Assembly (NCBI GenBank): GCA_031282085.1
Contig: JAITEK010000124.1
Location: forward strand, 1 to 21,984
Origin: Coriobacteriales bacterium
GTDB lineage: Bacteria > Actinomycetota > Coriobacteriia > Coriobacteriales > UBA8131
Reading direction: 5' to 3'
DNA: 21,984 nucleotides
Shown here: positions 8,120 through 15,163 of the stretch, in pieces
Position numbering within the stretch: the first letter of the stretch is position 1
How the letters are laid out: every line of letters starts with the position of its first letter
Notes under the pieces: generated by a model
Seen by the model: the letters and a program-made list of their open reading frames with translations, nothing else
Told to the model about the DNA's origin: nothing
Database searches by the model: none
Made by a program: the position numbers and the translations under genes

Positions 8120-8148
8120 ATTATAGAAAGGCGCCCCGTTGAAGTCAA
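8120..8148 (-). promoter_or_regulatory. Strong sigma70-type promoter for the malY-sulfhydrylase operon
   Basis: Minus strand: -35 TTGACT (8148-8143), spacer of exactly 17 nt, -10 TATAAT (8125-8120), that is 5/6 and 6/6 consensus. The start point is expected near 8112, giving a leader of about 270 nt to the ATG at 7844. It is the best housekeeping promoter in the window. Confidence 0.75.
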
Positions 8149-8219
8149 ATTGCTGACTGCGACAGCAGCCATCTCCCTGCCGAGAGCACGCACCGAGACA
8201 CACGCCCGCTCAGCATGCG

Positions 8220-8244
8220 AAAGGCCCCGCAAAGCAGGACCTTT
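8220..8244 (-). terminator. Intrinsic terminator hairpin behind tRNA-Pro copy 1
   Basis: An 11-bp stem (AAAGGCCCCGC at 8220-8230, loop AAA, GCAGGACCTTT at 8234-8244; two G-U pairs in minus-strand RNA) begins 10 nt after the tRNA 3' end. In the minus-strand RNA the stem ends in CCUUU with no further U run. On the plus strand a TTTT run follows, so it may stop transcription both ways. Confidence 0.6.
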
Positions 8245-8253
8245 TGTGTGTGC

Positions 8254-8330
<77 letters not shown>

Positions 8331-8374
8331 ACGTTTTGATGTGACTGTGCGGTTGCGTCAAAGGGCAAGAAGAT

Positions 8375-8403
8375 ATACTACCGTTAAGCTGGCGTTTTCG
8401 CAA
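8375..8403 (-). promoter_or_regulatory. Candidate promoter for tRNA-Pro copy 1
   Basis: Minus strand: -35 TTGCGA (8403-8398), 17-nt spacer, -10 TAGTAT (8380-8375). The start point would be near 8368, about 38 nt before the mature tRNA 5' end. It sits between the regulator stop codon at 8442 and the tRNA. Confidence 0.45.
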
Positions 8404-8441
8404 TACGTACGGCGCTGCGCGGTAAAAGAGCTTCCAAGACG

Positions 8442-9968
8442 TCAAGTCGGAGGGTCGTTCCGAATCACATCGAGCATGTCGAGCAGGTCCTGGCGCGTGT
8501 GTATGCCGAGCATCTGATAGAGCCTCCGCATATGCGTGTTAACGGTTCCGCGAGACATATAGAGCTCCTGCTCGATGCGAACCCCCGTCCGTCCTTTCAC
8601 CAGCAGGTGGAGGACCTCCAGCCCTCGGCCCGATATGTCGTGTTCCCGGGCGAGGATGGTAACGCTCTCGTCCAGCGAAAGCGACCTGTCCACAGAGTCC
8701 GCTTGCATGACGGGGTAGCGGGGCCTTTGCCGGGTGACCTTCGCGACGTCGCGTTCGGTGAGGGTGAAGGTGTAAGTCACTATCATAATGAACACCATCA
8801 TGAGCAAAAGACTGGCCATGAACTCAAACGAATACTCAACCGTGGCGTTTAGGAGATTCCCCAAAACGGCGCCGATCAGGACCCCTCCCGAGACCGAGGC
8901 TCGTCCAAATCCGAACATGCGAAACGCCGGGATGTCAAACCTGAATGAGGCGTCGGAAAGGATAACCCAGTTCATGATCTCAAAGCAGAGATACCCGGTC
9001 ATGGCCAAAAAGTACGCGACAACACCGCTGCTGTAGAACAGAAGGAGCAGACAGCATCCCAGTGACATGAAGATCAGCACCGGCCGGTAGGTAAACGCCA
9101 GATCGAGACGCTTGCTGAAGAACAGGACGCAGAGGGTAACGCCACCGGCGCAGAGCGCGGACAGGGGGAGAATCATGTTGAACCCGATGCCGAATTCGAT
9201 GAGCCCCTGGTTGGTGCACACGGCCCTCATCATGCTGATGACACACCCAAAAACGATTGAGCTGAAGACTATCTTGAGGGTCAGGCGCTTCCAGTCAAGG
9301 CCGATGATTTCAAGTTGCCAGGGGTGGTTCGCGTCTTCTTCGGCCTTTTGGCGCTCGGGCTCGTCAGCCTTCTTCAGCTCCAGGACCAATACGAGGGTCG
9401 AGGCGATGGGCAGTAAGGTGACAACCGCTATCTGGAGGGCAAAGGGCGCCATAAGGAAAAGCGGCACCGGGAGGGTCGCCAATATGAACGCGACGGAGCT
9501 CTCGGCAGCGGCAGAAGGCCCGCCGATTCGGCTGTACATCCTTCCCCAGAACAGGATGAGAAGGCCCGAGCCGACGCCGGTGGCCACTGCCGACAGGGCA
9601 AGGAAAACGAGTTGCTCGGGGGTACTCACGCCGGCAAAGGGAAACGAAGTCGTTCCGATAACGGAGAACGCCGCGCCCGACCAGATGCCGTATCTGCTGT
9701 TCATCAACGGCAGGCACCTCTCGTTCATGAAGCCGCTTATGACAAGGACGATGACGAGGGTAATCAAAGACACGATGTAGAGGTAGTCGAGCGTTTTGTG
9801 GGCGTCGGTCTGGCTGACGAGGAGGACGATGTTGAAGAACACTATATATACCCAGCAACGGCTGAAAGCGAAACCAACCATTCTGGCCGAGAATACTTCT
9901 TGTCTGAAGGTCTTAAACCGCGTGGCAGCAACAGACCCTGAGGTCCCCCCGTTCTTCTTCTCATCCAT
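8442..9968 (-). CDS. Membrane-bound LuxR-family regulator (polytopic N-terminal domain plus C-terminal HTH)
   Basis: 508 residues. Residues 28 to about 410 contain around twelve hydrophobic segments in an MFS-like layout with a charged central loop (KKADEPERQKAEEDANHP). The last 65 residues form a LuxR/GerE helix-turn-helix: ISGRGLEVLHLLVKGRTG, then IEQELYMSRGTVNTHMRRLYQMLGIH with the recognition helix. Such proteins are abundant in Eggerthellaceae next to anaerobic reductase genes and are thought to sense a ligand at the membrane and control the neighbouring operon (family knowledge; the ligand here is unknown). The start is ATG at 9968 with GGAGGA 7 nt upstream. It is transcribed divergently from the molybdoenzyme operon, and both promoters share the same elements, so it is the prime candidate regulator of that operon and of itself. 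Confidence 0.9.
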   Translation of the reverse strand: MDEKKNGGTSGSVAATRFKTFRQEVFSARMVGFAFSRCWVYIVFFNIVLLVSQTDAHKTLDYLYIVSLITLVIVLVISGFMNERCLPLMNSRYGIWSGAAFSVIGTTSFPFAGVSTPEQLVFLALSAVATGVGSGLLILFWGRMYSRIGGPSAAAESSVAFILATLPVPLFLMAPFALQIAVVTLLPIASTLVLVLELKKADEPERQKAEEDANHPWQLEIIGLDWKRLTLKIVFSSIVFGCVISMMRAVCTNQGLIEFGIGFNMILPLSALCAGGVTLCVLFFSKRLDLAFTYRPVLIFMSLGCCLLLLFYSSGVVAYFLAMTGYLCFEIMNWVILSDASFRFDIPAFRMFGFGRASVSGGVLIGAVLGNLLNATVEYSFEFMASLLLMMVFIMIVTYTFTLTERDVAKVTRQRPRYPVMQADSVDRSLSLDESVTILAREHDISGRGLEVLHLLVKGRTGVRIEQELYMSRGTVNTHMRRLYQMLGIHTRQDLLDMLDVIRNDPPT

Positions 9969-10014
9969 AGCACATCCTCCATGCGCATAATAGGACTGTT
10001 CTTGGGAGCAAGAC

Positions 10015-10056
10015 TTCCTATGGGCCTATTGTATCATCGCAAACGCCTCGTGAGTA
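10015..10056 (-). promoter_or_regulatory. Candidate promoter and operator of the luxR-type gene
   Basis: Minus strand: -35 TACTCA (10056-10051), 17-nt spacer, -10 TACAAT (10033-10028), 5 nt, then CATAGGAA (10022-10015). The same layout occurs in the divergent operon promoter, with 16 of 19 identical bases from the -10 through the octamer. The start point would fall in or beside CATAGGAA, about 50 nt before the ATG. Confidence 0.5.
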
Positions 10057-10182
10057 GGATGGTACTCCTGCGCCTCAACCGATCCGGGCAGGATAAGCTG
10101 GATTAATCGGCCGCTCACAGGAATCATAAAGTTTGTATGACAGGCCCTTGCCCTCCCTTAAAAACTTCATAGGAAACGCTTG

Positions 10183-10224
10183 TCCTCAGCGTTTTCCCTG
10201 CTTGCTACACTGGGCGCATAGGAA
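10183..10224 (+). promoter_or_regulatory. Candidate promoter and operator of the molybdoenzyme operon
   Basis: -35 TCCTCA (10183-10188), 17-nt spacer, extended -10 (TGC then TACACT at 10206-10211), 5 nt, then CATAGGAA (10217-10224). The -35 is far from TTGACA, which fits a promoter that needs an activator. The element mirrors the regulator's promoter, and an extra CATAGGAA at 10168-10175 lies 7 nt upstream of the -35. Confidence 0.5.
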
Positions 10225-10337
10225 CGGGATGGGCTACACACGGTATTGATAGAACGGGAAAGGAGGCCCTTGCTGCTGCGCGGTTAAAGAGGTGGGTATG
10301 AGTGCCTGTAGCGTCAGAACCCCAAGGAGGAAAGGAG

Positions 10338-10361
10338 ATGGAGAAGTGGTGGAGAAATTGA
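10338..10361 (+). other. Possible 7-codon leader ORF (MEKWWRN) overlapping the molybdoenzyme start
   Basis: ATG at 10338 has the best ribosome site of the area (AAGGAGG, ending 7 nt upstream), but its frame stops after seven codons at TGA 10359-10361. It overlaps the in-frame GTG start of the molybdoenzyme at 10346. It may couple translation of the enzyme, or be chance. Confidence 0.25.
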
Positions 10362-13300
10362 ACTTATCTCGTCGTAACTTCGTAAAGGTAGCCGCAGCCA
10401 CGGCAGGCCTTGCGGCGCTTTCGACAGGCGGTGCGCTTACCGCCCTGGCGGACACCGGCGACAGCCCCGCAACCACGGGAGGCGAAGTGAAGCGCGTGCG
10501 CACTATCTGCCGCGGATGCGGGAAGATGGAATGCGGCGTGTGGGTGACCGTGCAGGACGGAAAGGCCATCCGCGTCGAGGGCGACCAATCGAGCTTTACC
10601 AGCCTGGGCCATTGCTGCACCAAGTCGCAAGCGTCCATTCAGGCGTGCTACCACCCCGATCGGCTTCGTTACCCGATGAAACGCACGCGTCCCAAGGGCG
10701 AGGACCCTGGTTGGGAGCGTATCTCCTGGGATGAGGCCATGCAGATAAGCGCCGATAAATTCCACGAGGTCAGTGAGAAGTACGGTGGCACGGGCATCTT
10801 CACGATGAACGGAACCAGCCGCATGTGGGCGATGGGCGGCTACGCTACCCTGGCGATCATCACGGGCGCCGTGAACCATCACGTTGCGTCCTGCGTCTGT
10901 AAGGGTCCCCGCTTCCTCACCACGGCGACCAACGACACCTATGCCTCGAACTGGATGACTTCCGCCGAGGAGCCTCGCGTCTATGTGGAATGGGGCGGCA
11001 ACATCGAATATTCAAACTACGATGACTCCTGCCGCAACGTGGTGAACGCGGCTATCGGCAAGGCAGATACCTTCATTATCGTCGACCCCCGCATGACCGG
11101 CATCGGCAAGGAAGCAGATTACTGGCTGGACCTCCGTCCGGGAACCGACATGGCCATCGCGCTGTCCTGGGCCAAGCTCATCTACGACAACGACCTGATG
11201 GACGACCTCCATATGAAACGCTGGACCAATGCGCCGTTTTTGGTGGTTGAGGACATGGAGCCGTCCGGTGGCTGGATGACCGATAATTCCGGCGCCCACG
11301 ATATGAAGACACGCCTGCTGAAGGAAAGCGACATAGTCGAGGGTGGCTCTTATCAGAAATTCTTCGTCCACGACGCCACCAAGGCTGCGGCGGGTAAGAG
11401 CGGCAATGAGGCCCTGTCGTTTTACGACGTACACGTCGGGCAGTGGGATGGCGAATTCATCACGATGGAAGACGCCTACAAGAACGGCCGCGTTGCCAAG
11501 GAAGGCACGCCGTGGGAAGGCTGGCTGCCCACTCCCACCTCGTTTGCGAGTATCGACCCCGACCTTGTCTGGGAGGGCGACGTGACTCTTAAAGACGGCC
11601 GCACCGTAAAGGCCAAGACCGTTTGGGCCTATTATGTTGAGATGCTTGCCGACAAGACGCCGGAATGGGCCGAGAGCGTTACCGGTGTTGACGCCGACAA
11701 GATCAAAGGGGCATGCCTGGCTTGGGCAACCCGTCCGGAAGGCGCCGACCACGGCAACGGCGGTATCCACGTCAGCCTGGCGATGGACCAGAACGGCAAC
11801 AACTATCAGACCCTCCGCGTCATCATGATGCTGGTGCATATGACCGGCAATATGGACATCCCCGGTGGCAACAGAGGGCCGACCCATGCCTACTTCAACG
11901 ATGAGTGCTGGCTGCCCTACGCGTTTATCGGAGGCGGATGGGACTCGGGCTTCAAGGATCCGAATGCCGACGTCCTTGAGCTCGTCGACCCCGCCGCTCC
12001 GCCTAACAGCTTTGAGCGCAACGCGGCGATTGTCGGCGGCGATGACTGGCCGTTATCCAAGTGGTATGGCCAGTGGTCGAACCCGAACAAGATATGGGAG
12101 GCCGTACTCACGAGCGAGCCCTATCCGATCGTGGCGGGCGCGAATGACTCCGGTTCGTTCATGAATCAGGGTCAGTCCGGCCCGGCCTGGGAGGCCATGA
12201 ATAAGTTGGACTTCTGGCTGGAGGCCAACCTCTGGCATCACCCCACGGCGGACTGCGCCGACGTCCTCGTCCCCGTGTACCACTGGATCGAGATGCGCTG
12301 GCCGCGCATCAGCCAAGGTCCGCACTGTGGCTTGGGGATGAACGTGCCCTGCGTCGATGCGCCGGGCGACTGTAAGGACGACCCGATGTTCATGAAGGCG
12401 CTGGCCCGGGCCTATGGCTTCCCCTGGAGCCTCAGAGACATCGGAGTCCCTGTCGGCCCGGAGGAGCCCACCACCGAAGACGCCTGCGAGCAGATGTTCC
12501 AAATGGCCCAGCGGGCCTCCGAACCCTTTGGCGAGCGTCTGCCGTTCGACTCGTACGCGGACTTCGAGAAGGACTTCCAAGTCAATGGTTGGCGCAATGC
12601 CAAGAAGGTCTATCCCAAGGTGATGGGTACCTATCGCCGCTGGGAGACCGGTTACGCGACCATTATGCCGCGCGTCGGTCGGGCGGAGGGTATCACCGGG
12701 CTGAAGGTGCCCGGTACCGATGAGACCCGGCGCTTCGGATTTGTTACTCCAACTGGCAAATATGAGTTCTGGCCCACGGTCCTTGAGCGTTATGGCCTGG
12801 GCGGCATCGCCCACAAGGGAGCCTCGGGATACACGCCGAACGGTCTTGCCAATGGCGGCGAAGGTTTAACGGATCGGGAATGGATCGACACCTGGTTGAT
12901 TCCCGAGTATCGTGAGCCGCTGGAGAGCCCCGTCAGGGATCCTGAGCTCTTTGAGGAGTACCCGCTGCTGGCTACGACTGGTCGTCGTATCCCGGTCTAC
13001 TTCCACTCCGAGCATCGTCAACTGCCCTGGTGCCGCGAACAGTGGCCGACTCCGCGTATGGAGATCAATCCCGCCGACGCCGCAAAACTGGGGCTCGAGC
13101 AGGGCGATTGGGCCTGGATCGAGACCAAGTGGGGCAAGGTCCGTCAGGTCGTGGACCTGTACTATGGCATCAACGAGGGCGTGGTGAACCTGGAGCATGC
13201 CTGGTGGTTCCCGGAGCTTTCCGCTCCGAACCACGGCGAGGAACTCTGTAACTGCAACCGCCTGATTAATCCCGACAACGTAGACCCCATCATGGCGTCA

Positions 13301-13471
13301 CCGTGCATGCGCGGTTTTGCGGTGAAGATCTACAAGGCCACGCCAGAGAACAGCCCCTTTGGTAATCCGGTTCCCTGCGATACCGACGGGACCGAGATCA
13401 TCCACGACGCCACGGATCCGCGTTTGAGGGAATGGCTGCCCGACTATTCGTTGAACGGGAGTGATTACTGA
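10346..13471 (+). CDS. Tat-exported molybdopterin oxidoreductase, DMSO-reductase superfamily catalytic subunit
   Basis: About 1041 residues. The N-terminus has a Tat signal (SRRNFVK at residues 8-14, hydrophobic region to about 33, likely cut after ALA at 35). A [4Fe-4S] site follows: C55, C58, C63 and C91 (CRGCGKMEC, then HCCTK), with one residue more than usual between the second and third Cys. C183 or C185 (VASCVCKG) lies where the protein ligand to Mo is expected. The C-terminal molybdopterin-binding domain is seen from about residue 870 (LLATTGRRIPVYFHSEHRQ). The cofactor is inferred from family. The start is uncertain: GTG 10346 has GGAG 8 nt upstream and gives a normal Tat n-region, while ATG 10298 with GAGG is also in frame. 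It is the first gene of the operon with B, C and TorD. The substrate is unknown; S- or N-oxides, sulfur oxyanions or aromatic hydroxyls as in Eggerthellaceae catechol dehydroxylases are all possible. Confidence 0.93.
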   Translation: MVEKLNLSRRNFVKVAAATAGLAALSTGGALTALADTGDSPATTGGEVKRVRTICRGCGKMECGVWVTVQDGKAIRVEGDQSSFTSLGHCCTKSQASIQACYHPDRLRYPMKRTRPKGEDPGWERISWDEAMQISADKFHEVSEKYGGTGIFTMNGTSRMWAMGGYATLAIITGAVNHHVASCVCKGPRFLTTATNDTYASNWMTSAEEPRVYVEWGGNIEYSNYDDSCRNVVNAAIGKADTFIIVDPRMTGIGKEADYWLDLRPGTDMAIALSWAKLIYDNDLMDDLHMKRWTNAPFLVVEDMEPSGGWMTDNSGAHDMKTRLLKESDIVEGGSYQKFFVHDATKAAAGKSGNEALSFYDVHVGQWDGEFITMEDAYKNGRVAKEGTPWEGWLPTPTSFASIDPDLVWEGDVTLKDGRTVKAKTVWAYYVEMLADKTPEWAESVTGVDADKIKGACLAWATRPEGADHGNGGIHVSLAMDQNGNNYQTLRVIMMLVHMTGNMDIPGGNRGPTHAYFNDECWLPYAFIGGGWDSGFKDPNADVLELVDPAAPPNSFERNAAIVGGDDWPLSKWYGQWSNPNKIWEAVLTSEPYPIVAGANDSGSFMNQGQSGPAWEAMNKLDFWLEANLWHHPTADCADVLVPVYHWIEMRWPRISQGPHCGLGMNVPCVDAPGDCKDDPMFMKALARAYGFPWSLRDIGVPVGPEEPTTEDACEQMFQMAQRASEPFGERLPFDSYADFEKDFQVNGWRNAKKVYPKVMGTYRRWETGYATIMPRVGRAEGITGLKVPGTDETRRFGFVTPTGKYEFWPTVLERYGLGGIAHKGASGYTPNGLANGGEGLTDREWIDTWLIPEYREPLESPVRDPELFEEYPLLATTGRRIPVYFHSEHRQLPWCREQWPTPRMEINPADAAKLGLEQGDWAWIETKWGKVRQVVDLYYGINEGVVNLEHAWWFPELSAPNHGEELCNCNRLINPDNVDPIMASPCMRGFAVKIYKATPENSPFGNPVPCDTDGTEIIHDATDPRLREWLPDYSLNGSDY

Positions 13472-14133
13472 TGCAAAACGTTATAGTTACCGACTTAAAC
13501 CGCTGCGTTGGTTGCCTCAGTTGCAGCGTGGCCTGTAAATCCGCTAACAGCGTCCCGGTAGGCTCCTTCTGGAACAAAGTGCTCCGCATCGGGCCTAACC
13601 CCAAAAGCCCCGGTGCTCAGTGCCCTGATGTGGAGATGTATTTCTTGCCGGTGGGCTGCCAGCACTGTGTCGATCCCGAGTGCGTAAAGGTCTGTCCCAC
13701 GGGAGCATCGCAGAAGATGGAAGACGGAACGGTTCAGATAGACAAATCGAAGTGCATCGGTTGCCAGTTCTGCGTGATGGCGTGCCCGTACAATGTCCGT
13801 TATCTGAACAAGGATGAGGGTGTTATCGAGAAGTGCACCCTGTGTGAGCAGAAGATCGCACAGGGCGAGTTGCCCCAGTGCGTTGAACAGTGCGGAGCCC
13901 GTGCGCGTTTCTTCGGCGACTTGGAAAAAGGCATCGAGAACCTGGAGGGGCCCGGAGAGCCTGCCGCTTTTGGCGACGATAAGTCCTATGAGGCCATGGC
14001 CAAGACGCGCGTGCGGCTTGGCGATTACATCCATCCCTTCTCCGAAGACGAGGTCCATCATCTCCCCGATGTCGGCAACAAACCATCCTTCTCCTACATC
14101 CTGCGTGACCGTCAATGGTATGGAGAGGAGTAG
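13471..14133 (+). CDS. Four-cluster ferredoxin subunit B of the molybdoenzyme (DmsB/PsrB-like)
   Basis: 220 residues with 16 cluster-type cysteines in four groups: CVGCLSCSVACKSAN (residues 12-26), CQHCVDPECVKVCPTGA, CIGCQFCVMACPYNV, and CTLCEQKIAQGELPQC ending in VEQC. This is the DmsB/PsrB/NrfC pattern, which passes electrons from the membrane anchor to the catalytic subunit. It has no signal peptide, as usual for B subunits that travel with the Tat-exported A subunit. The ATG at 13471 shares one base with the TGA of gene A (TGATG), so translation is coupled. GGGAG lies 9 nt upstream. The product ends 3 bp before the membrane subunit gene. Confidence 0.95.
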   Translation: MQNVIVTDLNRCVGCLSCSVACKSANSVPVGSFWNKVLRIGPNPKSPGAQCPDVEMYFLPVGCQHCVDPECVKVCPTGASQKMEDGTVQIDKSKCIGCQFCVMACPYNVRYLNKDEGVIEKCTLCEQKIAQGELPQCVEQCGARARFFGDLEKGIENLEGPGEPAAFGDDKSYEAMAKTRVRLGDYIHPFSEDEVHHLPDVGNKPSFSYILRDRQWYGEE

Positions 14134-14136
14134 ATT

Positions 14137-15018
14137 ATGGAACTACAGTGGGAACTCATACTTTTCACTACCTTCATAGCCTGGTCGGCAGGTCTTTTTG
14201 GAGCCCAGGCATTCGCGGCGGCATTCGGACAGGCGAAGAAAGCCCAACTCATCTCCTGGATAGCGGCGGCGCTGCTTCTTGTGATCGGTGGGGTGGCGGT
14301 GTTCTTGCACCTCCAGCATTGGGAGCGTATCTTCAACGGATTCGGGCACTTGACCAGCGGCATCACGCAAGAGCTTATCGCCATCGTGGTATTTGCCGTG
14401 GTAGCCATCGTTTACCTTATCTTCATGAAGCGTTCGGAAGATGGGGCGAGTGTACCTAAGTGGCTGGCGTGGCTGGCGGTTGCCCTGTCGGCGGTACTCG
14501 TCATCGTTATGGCGCACTCGTACATGATGAGCGCGCGCCCTGCGTGGGATAGCTTCATCTGGGTGGCCTATGTACTGGGCAACTCGTTGGTGCTGGGCCC
14601 CGCTACTCTGGCTGTTATCGCGGCGCTTAAAGGGGAAACAGACTTCAAGCAGATCGGCCTGTGGGTTTTTGTGGGCGCTTTGGCTGGCCTGGTGTTCGCG
14701 CTTATCTATGCGGTTTTCACCCAGATGGTTGGCTCCTCGTTTACCGAAGTGGGTCTGTACTTCGACCCGGTCCATCCCACCAAGGCCATAACCGACATCA
14801 ACGCGGTCATAGGTGGGCAGGCGCTGCTTCTGTGGCTCGGTGCGGTAGTGGTGGGAGCCGCGCTCCCGGCTGCTGCCGCTTTTGTCGCGCGCAGAAAAGG
14901 CGACGCCAACTCGTGGAAGCTCTGGGGCATCGTCATCATCATAACTGCGCTCATCGGCGCTATCGTCATGCGTGTGGTCTTCTATAATCTGGGACTGAGC
15001 GTGTTCATGTTCTACTGA
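14137..15018 (+). CDS. DmsC-like membrane anchor subunit of the molybdoenzyme
   Basis: 293 residues with about eight hydrophobic helices, the size and topology of DmsC anchors (family length about 285). It starts MELQWELILFTTFIAWSAGLFGAQAF, typical for the first DmsC helix, and carries SYMMSARPAWDSF and GNSLVLGPATL in the conserved middle. Such anchors bind the AB dimer and oxidise menaquinol. GAGGAG lies 6 nt before the ATG, and only 3 bp separate it from gene B. It is followed by a 145-nt segment with three hairpins, which divides the structural genes A-B-C from the accessory genes. Confidence 0.85.
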   Translation: MELQWELILFTTFIAWSAGLFGAQAFAAAFGQAKKAQLISWIAAALLLVIGGVAVFLHLQHWERIFNGFGHLTSGITQELIAIVVFAVVAIVYLIFMKRSEDGASVPKWLAWLAVALSAVLVIVMAHSYMMSARPAWDSFIWVAYVLGNSLVLGPATLAVIAALKGETDFKQIGLWVFVGALAGLVFALIYAVFTQMVGSSFTEVGLYFDPVHPTKAITDINAVIGGQALLLWLGAVVVGAALPAAAAFVARRKGDANSWKLWGIVIIITALIGAIVMRVVFYNLGLSVFMFY

Positions 15019-15030
15019 TTGTGGGAGAAT

Positions 15031-15064
15031 CGTCCTGGCCCGCTTTCCTTTGCGGGCCAGGACG
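15031..15064 (+). repeat. 13-bp perfect hairpin after the anchor gene
   Basis: CGTCCTGGCCCGC (15031-15043), loop TTTCCTTT, GCGGGCCAGGACG (15052-15064). The stem is perfect and very stable, but TCCCCAAC follows instead of a U-tract. It is therefore more likely a partial or Rho-assisted terminator, or an RNA 3'-end stabiliser that raises A-B-C over the downstream genes, than a full stop. Confidence 0.7.
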
Positions 15065-15077
15065 TCCCCAACGGCGA

Positions 15078-15143
15078 CTTCGGGCGGCTTTTGGAAGTAC
15101 CCGAAGCGATACCAGGCGCACGGGCGGACAGAGCGGTGCGCCT
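15078..15143 (+). repeat. Two further hairpins in the same intercistronic segment
   Basis: CTTCGGG (15078-15084) pairs with CCCGAAG (15100-15106), and AGGCGCA (15114-15120) pairs with TGCGCCT (15137-15143). The last stem ends 8 nt before the AAGGAG ribosome site (15150-15155) of the next gene. With the stem at 15031-15064 they form three successive hairpins in about 115 nt. Confidence 0.5.
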
Positions 15144-15163
15144 CTAGAGAAGGAGAGCTAACT

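Larger units (their letters stand above)
7845..8219. other. Long leader and promoter region of the malY-sulfhydrylase operon
   Basis: About 375 bp without a supported gene. It contains the promoter at 8120-8148, an expected leader of about 270 nt, a short hairpin (GGGCAT, loop GATG, ATGCCC on the minus strand, around 8003-8018) and the tandem repeat at 7926-7949. I looked for the core elements of SAM-I/SAM-IV riboswitches (GGCAACC-type J3/4 core) and T-boxes (GGTGGNACCGCG) and saw none. Small open frames here show no ribosome site and no recognisable product. Confidence 0.5.
9969..10345. other. Divergent control region between the LuxR regulator and the molybdoenzyme operon
   Basis: 377 bp. 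It carries two mirrored promoter blocks (10015-10056 minus, 10183-10224 plus), a third CATAGGAA octamer at 10168-10175 just upstream of the plus-strand -35, and a GAGTA-N6-TACTC inverted repeat at 10052-10067 that overlaps the minus-strand -35. The untranslated leader of the operon is about 125 nt and contains an unusual mini-ORF at 10338-10361. Confidence 0.6.

Noticed and set aside
9112..9780. 222-residue plus-strand open frame
   Set aside because: Antisense of the membrane LuxR regulator, no start signal or domain.
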